DNA of 64,000 bases from an uncultured Rhodopila sp. (GTDB taxonomy: Bacteria > Pseudomonadota > Alphaproteobacteria > Acetobacterales > Acetobacteraceae), in assembly GCF_903944925.1 (NCBI RefSeq), contig NZ_CAJATU010000141.1, positions 62,001 to 126,000 of the forward strand. Reading direction: 5' to 3'. Positions 1-7,252 of the stretch are shown piece by piece (the stretch's first letter is position 1; each line of letters opens with the position of its first letter). The notes beneath the pieces are model-generated. The model was not told where the DNA came from and made no database searches. It saw only the letters and a list, made by a program, of their open reading frames with translations. The position numbers and the translations under genes are program-made.

Positions 1-343
1 CGACCGGCAGCACCACGAGCTTGGTGTCGTATCGCCCGGCGCGCAGCGACAACTGGGCGTCGCCGCCGGGATGGTCCAGTTCGACCTCCGCCCCGTCCGG
101 CAGCTTGCGCACGATCTCATACAAGGTCGCGGCCGGCGCGGTGCAGGCGCCGTTGCGGACCGAGGTGGCGGCGACGTCCTCGACGATGGCGATTTCCATG
201 TCGGTCGCCGTCAATGTCAGGGCGCCGTCCCGCACGGCAATCATGACATTGGCCAGGATGGGGATGGTGTTGCGCCGTTCCACCACGCTCTGGACATGGG
301 CCAGCGCCTTGATCAACGTGGCGCGGTCGGCCTTTAGCTTCAT
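1..343 (-). CDS. dnaN: DNA polymerase III beta clamp, N-terminal part (cut by window edge)
   Basis: This minus-strand frame is absent from the ORF track because its 3' end lies outside the window. It starts at the ATG at 343-341, with AGGAA about 7 bases upstream, and gives 114 residues. The segment HVQSVVERRNTIPILANV followed by LTLTATDMEIAIVE is characteristic of the first domain of the DnaN sliding clamp. Full-length clamps have about 370 residues, so roughly 250 are missing. The clamp rings DNA and gives the replicative polymerase its processivity. The next minus-strand gene lies more than 140 bases upstream, so this gene probably has its own promoter. Identification is confident; nothing can be said about the C-terminal domains. 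Confidence 0.95.
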   Translation of the reverse strand, partial: MKLKADRATLIKALAHVQSVVERRNTIPILANVMIAVRDGALTLTATDMEIAIVEDVAATSVRNGACTAPAATLYEIVRKLPDGAEVELDHPGGDAQLSLRAGRYDTKLVVLPV

Positions 344-490
344 GGTCAGGTTCCTACCAGGTCCGGCCGCTGCTTTTGCACCCCGCCCGGCGGGAAAGCG
401 AGCGATTCGCGGCGGTCAGTGTAGCAATTCGGGAGGAGTTCCGCCAAGGACCGTCATAAGGTTGCAGGCAATCTCCGGTCGCGGGTTCGG

Positions 491-742
491 TCAGTGCACC
501 GGCAGGTACCGGATAACCGCCAGCAGGACCCCGACCGATACCACCAGCATCCCGCCGAGCCGGATCGTCAGACCCTGTTCCAGCGCGACGAACCTGTCGT
601 CCAGGTAAGGTTTAGTCACGAGGTCGGCGGCGTTGGCGGCATCCGCCAATGAAGACGCAAAGGTCCGGGCCTGTTCGGCGGTAAAGCCACCGGCCTGAAG
701 ACGATCCGCAAGCTTCAGGGTGTCGAACGGGACGGCGTTCAC
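491..742 (-). CDS. Small coiled-coil membrane protein, DUF1640/CCDC90-like
   Basis: The 216-residue track ORF is mostly shadow; the real gene is its last 83 residues. A GTG at 742-740 is preceded by AGGAG with 7 bases spacing, a strong reason for this start. The product opens with FDTLKLADRLQAGGFTAEQA, continues with a helical region rich in Ala, Asp and Glu, and ends in one membrane span (GMLVVSVGVLLAVIRYLPVH). This matches small bacterial DUF1640 proteins, which have an N-terminal helical part, a coiled coil and a C-terminal anchor, and are related to the mitochondrial CCDC90/MCUR1 family. Molecular function in bacteria is unknown. A decayed copy of its 3' end lies about 350 bases upstream. 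Family assignment is probable rather than certain. Confidence 0.75.
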   Translation of the reverse strand: MNAVPFDTLKLADRLQAGGFTAEQARTFASSLADAANAADLVTKPYLDDRFVALEQGLTIRLGGMLVVSVGVLLAVIRYLPVH

Positions 743-818
743 CGCAAAACTCCTGGGACCGATAATGGGAAATGCCGGCGAGTTTTGCAACGGATTCGCC
801 CCGGAAGGTGCAGCGGGC

Positions 819-905
819 CAATCTCCGGCCGCGGCGGTCGTCAATGCATCGGCAGATACCGGATAGCCGCGAGCAGGATTCGTCTCCCCATCACCGCTGA
901 TCCCG
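819..905 (-). pseudogene. Decayed 3' end of a paralogue of the DUF1640-like gene
   Basis: Read on the minus strand, this stretch ends LLAAIRYLPMH followed by TGA. The intact neighbour ends LLAVIRYLPVH followed by TGA. DNA similarity continues past the stop into GGCCGGAGATTG versus GACCGGAGATTG, so the two segments are direct repeats about 350 bases apart. No start codon, ribosome binding site or full reading frame remains upstream. I read it as what is left of a tandem duplication of the small membrane-protein gene. The exact limits are approximate. Confidence 0.6.
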
Positions 906-927
906 AACCGTGGCGACAGACCGGCAG

Positions 928-1584
928 CTACCGTGCCGCCAGCATCGGCGCCAGCACGTCCTCCACCCCCCTGATCAGGATCTGCACCCCGATGCACAGC
1001 AGCAGAAACGCCGCGATCCGCGAGATCGTCCGCGACCCGCTCGGCCCCGTCATCTCCGCCAGCCGATCGGCGTAGTGGTAGAAGATCCAGATGACCGCGG
1101 CCATCACCAACGCCGCGCCGGTCATGCCGAGGAAGTACCACCCCAGCCCGTCGGACAGCTTCGGATGCCCGGCCCCCAGCGCCACCGCAACCGCAATCGT
1201 CCCCGGACCGGTGGTGAACGGGATCGTCAGCGGGAACAGCGCGACATCCTCCCCGCCCTCGGCCGAGGCGGCCTCTTCCTGCTTCCGCTCCTCATGCCGC
1301 TCCGGCGTGTTCAGCATATGCCAGCCACTGAGCGCGACCGCGATCCCGCCGGCGACCCGCAGCGCCGCTACCGTGATGCCGAAGAACGCCAGGATGTAGG
1401 ACCCCGCCCACAACGCCCCCATCATCACCACGAACGAGTTCAACGCCACCTTCCGCGCGATCACCCCCCTTTCCCGCGCCGATCGGCTGGCGGTGACGCC
1501 CCGAAAGATGAACGCCCCGCTGATCGGGTTGACAATCGAGAACAGCGCCGGGAAGCCCAGCAGGAAGACGCGGACCGCCTCCAT
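928..1584 (-). CDS. MarC/UPF0056 family inner-membrane protein
   Basis: The product has 218 residues and about six hydrophobic segments. It begins FLLGFPALFSIVNPISGAFI, the Asn-Pro-containing first helix typical of MarC/UPF0056, and carries LFPLTIPFTTGPGTIAVAVA in the middle. Family members were once linked to multiple antibiotic resistance in E. coli but have no proven transport role. The track start at 1740 is too far upstream and would overlap the amidase heavily. ATG at 1584 leaves a 10-base gap after the amidase stop; an in-frame TTG at about 1601 would overlap that stop and is also possible. It is the last gene of the SDR-amidase-MarC set. A charged Glu/Lys-rich loop (RHEERKQEEAASAEGGED) sits between the two halves. 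Confidence 0.85.
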   Translation of the reverse strand: MEAVRVFLLGFPALFSIVNPISGAFIFRGVTASRSARERGVIARKVALNSFVVMMGALWAGSYILAFFGITVAALRVAGGIAVALSGWHMLNTPERHEERKQEEAASAEGGEDVALFPLTIPFTTGPGTIAVAVALGAGHPKLSDGLGWYFLGMTGAALVMAAVIWIFYHYADRLAEMTGPSGSRTISRIAAFLLLCIGVQILIRGVEDVLAPMLAAR

Positions 1585-1594
1585 GAACGGCAGG

Positions 1595-3004
1595 TCATCC
1601 AAGCGCGGGACGCTCCTTCGCCCGGGGCTGGATACGTTCGAACGCGGCGGCGGCCTGCAGCACGCCGAGGTCGTCGAACCGCTTGCCGACAATCTGCAGG
1701 CCGACGGGCAGGCCGTCTGCGGTGAAGCCGCACGGCACACTGGCGGCGGGGTTCCAGGACATGTTGAACGGATAGGAGAACTCCGCCCAACTCACCCAGT
1801 CCCAATCGTGGTGCGGCCAGTGAATAGGCATCAGCTTCTCGGCCGGGAAGGCGGCGACCGAGACGGCGGGAGTCAGCAGGAAATCCCAGTCCTCGAACCA
1901 GCGGTGAATGGCGGCGACATAAGGCATCTTGCGCTCCCGCCCGGCCTGGTAATCGGCGATCGAGACGGTGTCCGACGCCTTGATGCAGGCCACCAGGCCG
2001 GGGTCCATCTGTGCTTCCCACCGTTCCAGCAACGGCTTCAGCCGGGTCATGTGAGCAGACCAGAAGAAGCGGATGAGGTCGGGGCCGGCGGCGGCCCAGG
2101 GGGTGGGGACTTCCTCGACCGTCGCGCCCAATTCGCTGAACCGGCTCACCGCGGCCTTCACCAGCGCCGCAACATCCGGATCGACCCGGGCGTGGCCGAG
2201 GTCCGGGCTGTACGCGATGCGCTTGCCTTTCACCCCGTCATGCAGCCGGGCGAGATATGCCGCCGGGCCGGCTTCCAGGCTGGAGTAGTCCAGCGGATGC
2301 GGCCCGGCCGCCACCTCCAGGAACAGCGCGCTGTCAGCGACGGTGCGCGTCAGCGGACCCAGATGGGTGGTCATGTCCGCGGTCGAGACCGGATAGGCCG
2401 GCACCCGCCCGAAGCTCGGCTTCAACCCGAACACGCCGCAGAAATGCGCCGGCATGCGGATCGAGCCGGCGCCGTCGCTGCCCTGGTGCAGCGGCCCGAA
2501 CCCGGCCGCCGCCGCGGCACCCGCCCCCGCCGACGACGCACCCGCGTTCAGGCCGAAACGCCACGGGTTATGGGTGATCCCGGTCAGCGGCGAGCGCGAG
2601 ACGCCGGTCCAGCCGAATTCCGACGTCGTAGTTTTGCCGAGGATGATCGCGCCCTCGTCCCGCAGCCGCGGCACCAGCGGCGTATCCTCGGCGGGCTGGT
2701 TGCCCTTCATGCTCATGCTGCCGAACTGCGTCGGCATGTCCCTGGTGATGGCAAGGTCCTTGATAGTCACCGGCACGCCATGCAGCCGCCCGATGCGCTC
2801 GCCGGACATCAGCTTCGCCTCGGCCGCGCGGGCGGCGTCCATCGCCTGGTCCGCGGCCAGGTAGGCGAAGGCGTTGACTTTGGGCTCCAGCGCCGCGATC
2901 CGCGCCAGCAGCGCCTGCATGTACTCGACGGGAGAGAGCTTCCTGGTGCGGATCAGCTCCGCCAGTTCGGTGGCGGCCAGGAAGCCAAGGTCTTCGGAGT
3001 CCAT
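1595..3004 (-). CDS. Amidase signature family hydrolase
   Basis: The 469-residue protein belongs to the amidase signature family, Ser-cisSer-Lys hydrolases of carboxamides. Lys82 in VTIKDL, a Ser pair near 157-158 (GASSAGAG) and Ser181 in GSDGAGSIRMP fit the catalytic triad. The Gly/Ser stretch is less canonical than the usual GGSSGG. AGAAGG lies 8 bases before the ATG at 3004. The gene follows the SDR by 18 bases and precedes MarC by 10 bases, so the three are probably cotranscribed. Substrate cannot be read from sequence. It lacks the context of gatB/gatC, so a GatA role in tRNA amidation is unlikely. A second, only distantly similar amidase lies at 41671-43164. Confidence 0.9.
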   Translation of the reverse strand: MDSEDLGFLAATELAELIRTRKLSPVEYMQALLARIAALEPKVNAFAYLAADQAMDAARAAEAKLMSGERIGRLHGVPVTIKDLAITRDMPTQFGSMSMKGNQPAEDTPLVPRLRDEGAIILGKTTTSEFGWTGVSRSPLTGITHNPWRFGLNAGASSAGAGAAAAAGFGPLHQGSDGAGSIRMPAHFCGVFGLKPSFGRVPAYPVSTADMTTHLGPLTRTVADSALFLEVAAGPHPLDYSSLEAGPAAYLARLHDGVKGKRIAYSPDLGHARVDPDVAALVKAAVSRFSELGATVEEVPTPWAAAGPDLIRFFWSAHMTRLKPLLERWEAQMDPGLVACIKASDTVSIADYQAGRERKMPYVAAIHRWFEDWDFLLTPAVSVAAFPAEKLMPIHWPHHDWDWVSWAEFSYPFNMSWNPAASVPCGFTADGLPVGLQIVGKRFDDLGVLQAAAAFERIQPRAKERPALG

Positions 3005-3022
3005 CGTGTGCCTTCTTTCGGA

Positions 3023-3751
3023 TCAGTACGTCGCGCGGCCGCCGGAGACGTCGAATACCGCACCGGTGGAAAAGCTGCACGCCTCGCTGGCCAGCCACAG
3101 GATCAGCGACGCGACCTCATCGATCTCGCCAAACCGGCCGATGGGGATCTTCGACAGCATCCAGTCGATCTGCTGCGGGGTCATCTGTTCGAATATCGGC
3201 GTCTTCACCGCCGCGGGGGTGACGCAATTGACCCGGATCTCGCTGGCCGCCAGTTCCTTGCCCAGCGACTTGGTCAGGCCGATGACGCCGGCTTTCGAGG
3301 CGGAATAGGCGGAGGCGTTCGGGTTGCCCTCCTTGCCGGCGATCGAGGCGATGTTGACGATCCGGCCGTAGCCGTTGGCCTGCATGAACGGGATGACGGC
3401 GCGGCAGCAGTAGAAGACGCCTTTCAGGTTGATGTCGATCACCTTGTCCCAGGCGGCAATCGGATACTCCCAGGCCGGGTGGTTCGGTCCGGTGATGCCC
3501 GCGGAGGTCACCAGGATGTCGATTTTGCCCAGCGCCGAAGCGGTGGATTCGGCGGCGCGGTGGACCGCTTCGGCATCGGTGACGTCGAGCGCTATGGTAT
3601 GGGCCGCGCCGGAGGCCGCCAGTCCGGACTCATCCAGGTCCCACACGCTGACCGTGGCACCTTCGGCGGCGAGTCGGCTGGCGACCCCGGCGCCAATGCC
3701 GGATGCGCCGCCGGTGACGATGCATGTGCGTCCTGCGAAAAGCTGCGTCAT
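3023..3751 (-). CDS. SDR family NAD(P)-dependent oxidoreductase
   Basis: This is a classical short-chain dehydrogenase/reductase of 242 residues. The cofactor loop TGGASGIGAG lies near the N-terminus, an acidic residue ends the second strand (VWDLDE, favouring NAD), and an active-site Ser plus YSASK tetrad motif follow. The C-terminus FDVSGGRATY is typical of the FabG-like group. The track ORF begins at 3934, but the ATG at 3751 has GGAGG 5 bases upstream and matches the family N-terminus, so I use it. It is the first gene of a run with the amidase and MarC. Substrate is unknown. Confidence 0.9.
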   Translation of the reverse strand: MTQLFAGRTCIVTGGASGIGAGVASRLAAEGATVSVWDLDESGLAASGAAHTIALDVTDAEAVHRAAESTASALGKIDILVTSAGITGPNHPAWEYPIAAWDKVIDINLKGVFYCCRAVIPFMQANGYGRIVNIASIAGKEGNPNASAYSASKAGVIGLTKSLGKELAASEIRVNCVTPAAVKTPIFEQMTPQQIDWMLSKIPIGRFGEIDEVASLILWLASEACSFSTGAVFDVSGGRATY

Positions 3752-3971
3752 GGGTGCCTCCGTCGTGCCCGTGAGAGTGAAGGCTGGAAGCGCTGTTCCC
3801 GGCAAGATGGTCCGCCGGCGCGGCGCGGCGCATCGGGTCACATCCGCCATCGGCGCGGGAAATTGATCCACCGGGCGTTCGTCGCGCAAGGGTATAGTGC
3901 TAGAAGGGAAATACCTTGATAGCGCACTAATCAATGCGGAGCGACCTCGCAGAAAAAGGTATCATTTCGCC

Positions 3972-4772
3972 ATGTGGTTCCCCGCGTCCCTGCGGACCTG
4001 GCTGCGCAATCGGACGCCGTCGTCCGTGCGCCTTTTTTCGCGCGAAATACGAGCCACCCTCGGCAACAGGCGTAACCGCCGCCTCCCGGCGCGGGAGGTC
4101 TTCACCCGGGTTTATGCGGAACAGATGTGGGGTTCCGGACCGGGGGGTTTCTATTCCGGACCCGGATCCGATCGCGAAGCCGCACAGCCTTACGCCGATT
4201 TCGTGCTGGATTTTATCACCCGGAACGGAATTCGGAGCGTCGTCGATCTCGGATGCGGCGACTTCCGCGTCGGCCGCATGATCGCCCGTGATAGCATCAC
4301 ATACATCGGCGTAGACGTCGTTGAACCATTGATCGAGGATAACATTCGCCAATACGGTAGCGACACGATACACTTTGCGTGTCTCGATATCTCCGCCGAT
4401 CGGCTGCCGGACGGCGATTTGTGTTTGGTCCGCGAGGTCTTCCAGCATGTGTCGAATGCCGAGATCAGTGCGACCCTGGCAAAGCTGCGGCAATACCGCT
4501 ACGTGCTGTTCACCGATGTGCAGCCTGACATGGCCGATGGCTACAAGATCAACAAAGACAAGGTCCATGGAGCGAGCTCGAGGATTTTGCATAAGTCTTT
4601 CCTGCGGCTCGACGCACCGCCTTTCAATGTCAAGAATATCGAAATGGTTTTCGAGACGAGTCCGCCCGGCTTCCGTTCCATCCCGCCCTATGACTATGGA
4701 TTCAAGCTGCGGACATTCCTGATCAAACGATTGCCGTCCGAACCGGGCCTGGCGGAATCGTTCAACGCCTGA
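3972..4772 (+). CDS. Class I SAM-dependent methyltransferase
   Basis: The product has about 266 residues. The motif VVDLGCGDFRVGRM is the AdoMet-binding loop of class I methyltransferases; YIGVDVVEPLIE is the following acidic strand and LCLVREVFQHV a motif-IV-like strand. The C-terminal part (PPFNVKNIEMVFETSPPGFRSIPPYDYGFK) is not one I can assign to a substrate class. The track start at 3897 adds a poor N-terminus; ATG at 3972 is better, although its AAAAGG lies rather far upstream. The gene stands alone, divergent from the SDR operon and convergent with the STAS gene. Codon use is less GC-biased than in its neighbours, and the 200 bases before it are AT-richer, which would fit acquisition by transfer. 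Confidence 0.8.
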   Translation: MWFPASLRTWLRNRTPSSVRLFSREIRATLGNRRNRRLPAREVFTRVYAEQMWGSGPGGFYSGPGSDREAAQPYADFVLDFITRNGIRSVVDLGCGDFRVGRMIARDSITYIGVDVVEPLIEDNIRQYGSDTIHFACLDISADRLPDGDLCLVREVFQHVSNAEISATLAKLRQYRYVLFTDVQPDMADGYKINKDKVHGASSRILHKSFLRLDAPPFNVKNIEMVFETSPPGFRSIPPYDYGFKLRTFLIKRLPSEPGLAESFNA

Positions 4773-4773
4773 T

Positions 4774-4802
4774 CGGACCGTCACATCCACTGTTACGGTC
4801 CG
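4774..4802. terminator. Hairpin between convergent methyltransferase and STAS genes
   Basis: A perfect 8-bp stem, CGGACCGT paired with ACGGTCCG, with a 13-base loop begins 2 bases after the methyltransferase stop. No U-tract follows on either side. A bidirectional terminator is the natural reading from its position, but factor-independent action is uncertain. Confidence 0.5.
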
Positions 4803-4832
4803 CGTCAAGGCTGCGGCAAGAACCCGCGGCAG

Positions 4833-5171
4833 CTATGGCGCAAACGCGGCGAAAGCTGCCTTTTCGCTATCGTATATTTTTAGCAGGCTGTCGAAGCCGG
4901 CGGTGGCCAGAACGGTCTTGACGCCCTCGGTCGGGCTGCAGAGCTTCAATTCACCCCGATTGCCCTGTAGCAGCTTGGCGGTCCGCAAGATGATTCGCAG
5001 GCCTGCGCTGCTCAGGTAGTCGAGCTTTGCGATATTCAGCACTACATGCTTGTCGGGTCCCTGCGCAATCGTCACCATGCGATCGGCGATATCTCCCGAT
5101 GTCCGGCCGTCGAGACGGCCCTCGATGTCGATCACCAAAACGTCGTAGACTTTCCGTGTTTCGATCTGCAT
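4833..5171 (-). CDS. STAS-domain anti-anti-sigma factor-like protein
   Basis: The 112-residue protein is a single STAS domain. LDYLSSAGLRIILRTAKLL is the conserved helix region in which the first or second Ser is the site phosphorylated by an anti-sigma kinase in SpoIIAA/RsbV-like proteins. Such proteins act by partner switching: unphosphorylated, they bind an anti-sigma factor or HPK-type kinase. No anti-sigma kinase, PP2C phosphatase or sigma factor gene is adjacent, so its partner is elsewhere. The 186 bases before the next upstream gene probably carry its own promoter. Confidence 0.88.
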   Translation of the reverse strand: MQIETRKVYDVLVIDIEGRLDGRTSGDIADRMVTIAQGPDKHVVLNIAKLDYLSSAGLRIILRTAKLLQGNRGELKLCSPTEGVKTVLATAGFDSLLKIYDSEKAAFAAFAP

Positions 5172-5357
5172 CCCCCGCTCCCGCCGTTTCGGTTAATCAT
5201 GCGGAAGCGAAACCCGATTGGCAACCTTGGCCTTGCCCGGGCGGGGTGCGCTTTAGACGCCACGCCGCCATTCTACAACTCTGTGGCCCTCATTCTTCCT
5301 CTGTGCTAAATGCGGAGATCAATCCACCGGCGTTGCCATGACAGCACCCCTGATCCT

Positions 5358-5717
5358 CTAATCCGCCTCCGGCAGAATCTCCGTCTTCACCGCCAGCACC
5401 TCCCCCATCCATACCGCATTGATCGTATGATCGTCGCGCGGACGCCCGGACTCCGGGTGCAGCAGCACCGTCAGCCCCTGCCGGTTCAGCATCACGAACG
5501 GCACCACTTCGGCAAACAACTCCGCCGGGAAGCTGAACAGATACATCGCGCGGACATGCGGCCCCACCGGCTCATCCCGCCAGCGACCCATCTTCACCGA
5601 AAACCGAGCCTCCACCCAGTCCCGCAGTATCGCGGCCCGGTCCCGGCTGTCCGGGTCATAGTAAACATGGATATGGTAATCGGTGATCCGCCCGGGATCG
5701 ATCGGCTCCACCGGCAT
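5358..5717 (-). CDS. DOPA 4,5-dioxygenase family protein
   Basis: The protein has 119 residues. DYHIHVYYDP near the N-terminus, GPHVRAMYLFSF in the middle and LTVLLHPESG with a later His (DDHTINAVWMG) match the small DOPA 4,5-dioxygenase family. In that family the histidines of HIHVYYD and of the following strand form the metal or active site, and plant/fungal members cleave DOPA in betalamic acid or muscaflavin formation. The true bacterial substrate is unknown. The ATG at 5717 overlaps the stop of the upstream acyl-CoA ligase as TGATG, so the two are translationally coupled. The longer track frame (start 5816) lies inside the ligase and is not real. Confidence 0.85.
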   Translation of the reverse strand: MPVEPIDPGRITDYHIHVYYDPDSRDRAAILRDWVEARFSVKMGRWRDEPVGPHVRAMYLFSFPAELFAEVVPFVMLNRQGLTVLLHPESGRPRDDHTINAVWMGEVLAVKTEILPEAD

Positions 5718-7252
5718 CACGCATCCTCCTGCAACATTCGTCTCAACTCGCGCTTCGTGACTTTGCCGTAACCGGATTTCGGCAGCTCCGGCCAGACCGC
5801 GAACCGCACCGGCCATTTATACTTCGCCACCCTGCTCTCCAGATGCGCCAGCAGGTCTGCCGCTGTCGCCGTCGCGCCGGGCTCCAGCACCAGGACCGCG
5901 ACACCCGCCTCACCCCATTTCTCGTGCGGCATGCCGACGACGCAGGCTTCCACCACGGCGGGATGCAGCAGCAGCGCCTCCTCGATCTCCCGCGGATAGA
6001 CGTTCGAGCCGCCGGAGATATACATGTCCGACGCCCGGCCGGTGATGTAGACGAATCCGCGCTCATCCACATGCCCCAGGTCGCCGGTATGGAACCAGCC
6101 GAACAGGGTGGCCTTCGCGGTCGCCTCCGGATTGTCGTGGTAGCCGGCGAAAACCCCCGGCCCGCGCACGCAGATTTCGCCGGTCACGCCCGCGGCGAGA
6201 TGCTGACCGGCATCGTCCAGGATCGCGATCTCCATGCCGACGCGGGGAAATCCGCAGCTCCCGACGGCCATGTCCGCGTCGTCCTCGCTGTGCAGCGCAG
6301 CCGGCAGGACAGTGATGTTGCCGGTTACTTCGCCCATGCCGAAATACTGCACCAGCACCTTGCCCAGCTTTTGCAGCGCATGCACCTGATCCGCCCGGTA
6401 CATCGGCGCACCGGCATAGATCACATGCCGCAGGGAACTGTGGTCGTAACGGTCCACGGATTCATGCCGGGTCAGCATCGTCAGGATCGTAGGCACGGTA
6501 AACATGTTGGTCACGCGGTGCTTTTCCACCAGACGCCACGCCTCGTCGCAATCCAGCTTCTCGCCGGACAGCAGGATCGTCGGCGCGCCGCGCGCGACCT
6601 GCGGCAGCGCATGCACCCCGGCGCCGTGCGACAACGGCGCAACGACCAGCGAGGCATCCTCCTCCGTCGTGGCCGGCATCAGGTCGCACAGATGGTTGCA
6701 GACGACATAATCCATCTGCCCGTGGGTCAGCACGCCCGCCTTCGGCCGCCCGGTCGTTCCCGATGTGTAAAAGAACCACGCCGGATGATCCCGGTCCACA
6801 TCCGCCGGACGCAGCAGCCGTTCGCCGCCCGTGGCGAATGCCTCCCAGCCCTCGCCGATGGAAATCTCCAGCCGGCAGGCCGGGTTTTCCGCTTTCGCCG
6901 CCGCCGCGTGCTCCGGAAAAGTCGCCTCGAAGATATGCACCGCCGCGCCGGAGGACGCCGCCAGATAGGCAACCTCCGGCGGTGTCAGGCGGAAATTCGT
7001 CGGCACCCAGACACCGCCGATCATCCAGGTAGCGAACATTGTTTCGAGGACGCAGTTGGAGTTGCGGGCGTGCAGCAGCACCCGGTCGCCGTGCCGCACG
7101 CCGCGCGCCGCCAACGCCCCCGCCGCGGACTGCACCCGGTCGCGAAACGACGCCCAGGTCCAGGTGGTGTCGCGCCAGACGATCGCCCGGCGGTCGGGAA
7201 ACCGCCGCGCGGTCTGCAGCAGCAGCGACGCCAGGTTGCTGGTCGGGATCAG
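5717..7252 (-). CDS. AMP-dependent acyl-CoA ligase (non-canonical start)
   Basis: This is an adenylate-forming acyl-CoA synthetase. FFYTSGTTGRPKAGVLTHGQ is the P-loop motif, YFGMGEVTGNIT replaces the usual YGxTE, FHTGDLGHVDERGFVYITGR is the hinge region, and the C-terminal PKSGYGKVTKRELR supplies the catalytic Lys. The track starts at an internal GTG (7135), which would remove a well-formed N-terminus (SNLASLLLQTARRFPDRRAI). That N-terminus is open only back to the end of the thiolase, with no ATG, GTG or TTG in frame. CTG at 7252-7250 overlaps the thiolase stop and has GGAG 8 bases upstream, so I place the start there; the neighbouring ATC is the alternative. It lies between thiolase and DOPA-dioxygenase-like genes, suggesting activation and breakdown of an aromatic or acyl compound. 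Confidence 0.85.
   Translation of the reverse strand: MIPTSNLASLLLQTARRFPDRRAIVWRDTTWTWASFRDRVQSAAGALAARGVRHGDRVLLHARNSNCVLETMFATWMIGGVWVPTNFRLTPPEVAYLAASSGAAVHIFEATFPEHAAAAKAENPACRLEISIGEGWEAFATGGERLLRPADVDRDHPAWFFYTSGTTGRPKAGVLTHGQMDYVVCNHLCDLMPATTEEDASLVVAPLSHGAGVHALPQVARGAPTILLSGEKLDCDEAWRLVEKHRVTNMFTVPTILTMLTRHESVDRYDHSSLRHVIYAGAPMYRADQVHALQKLGKVLVQYFGMGEVTGNITVLPAALHSEDDADMAVGSCGFPRVGMEIAILDDAGQHLAAGVTGEICVRGPGVFAGYHDNPEATAKATLFGWFHTGDLGHVDERGFVYITGRASDMYISGGSNVYPREIEEALLLHPAVVEACVVGMPHEKWGEAGVAVLVLEPGATATAADLLAHLESRVAKYKWPVRFAVWPELPKSGYGKVTKRELRRMLQEDA

Noticed and set aside
1493-3919. 808-residue plus-strand ORF over the amidase and SDR genes
   Set aside because: It is a shadow of two well-defined minus-strand enzymes; its sequence is rich in Arg, Gly and His and shows no family motif.
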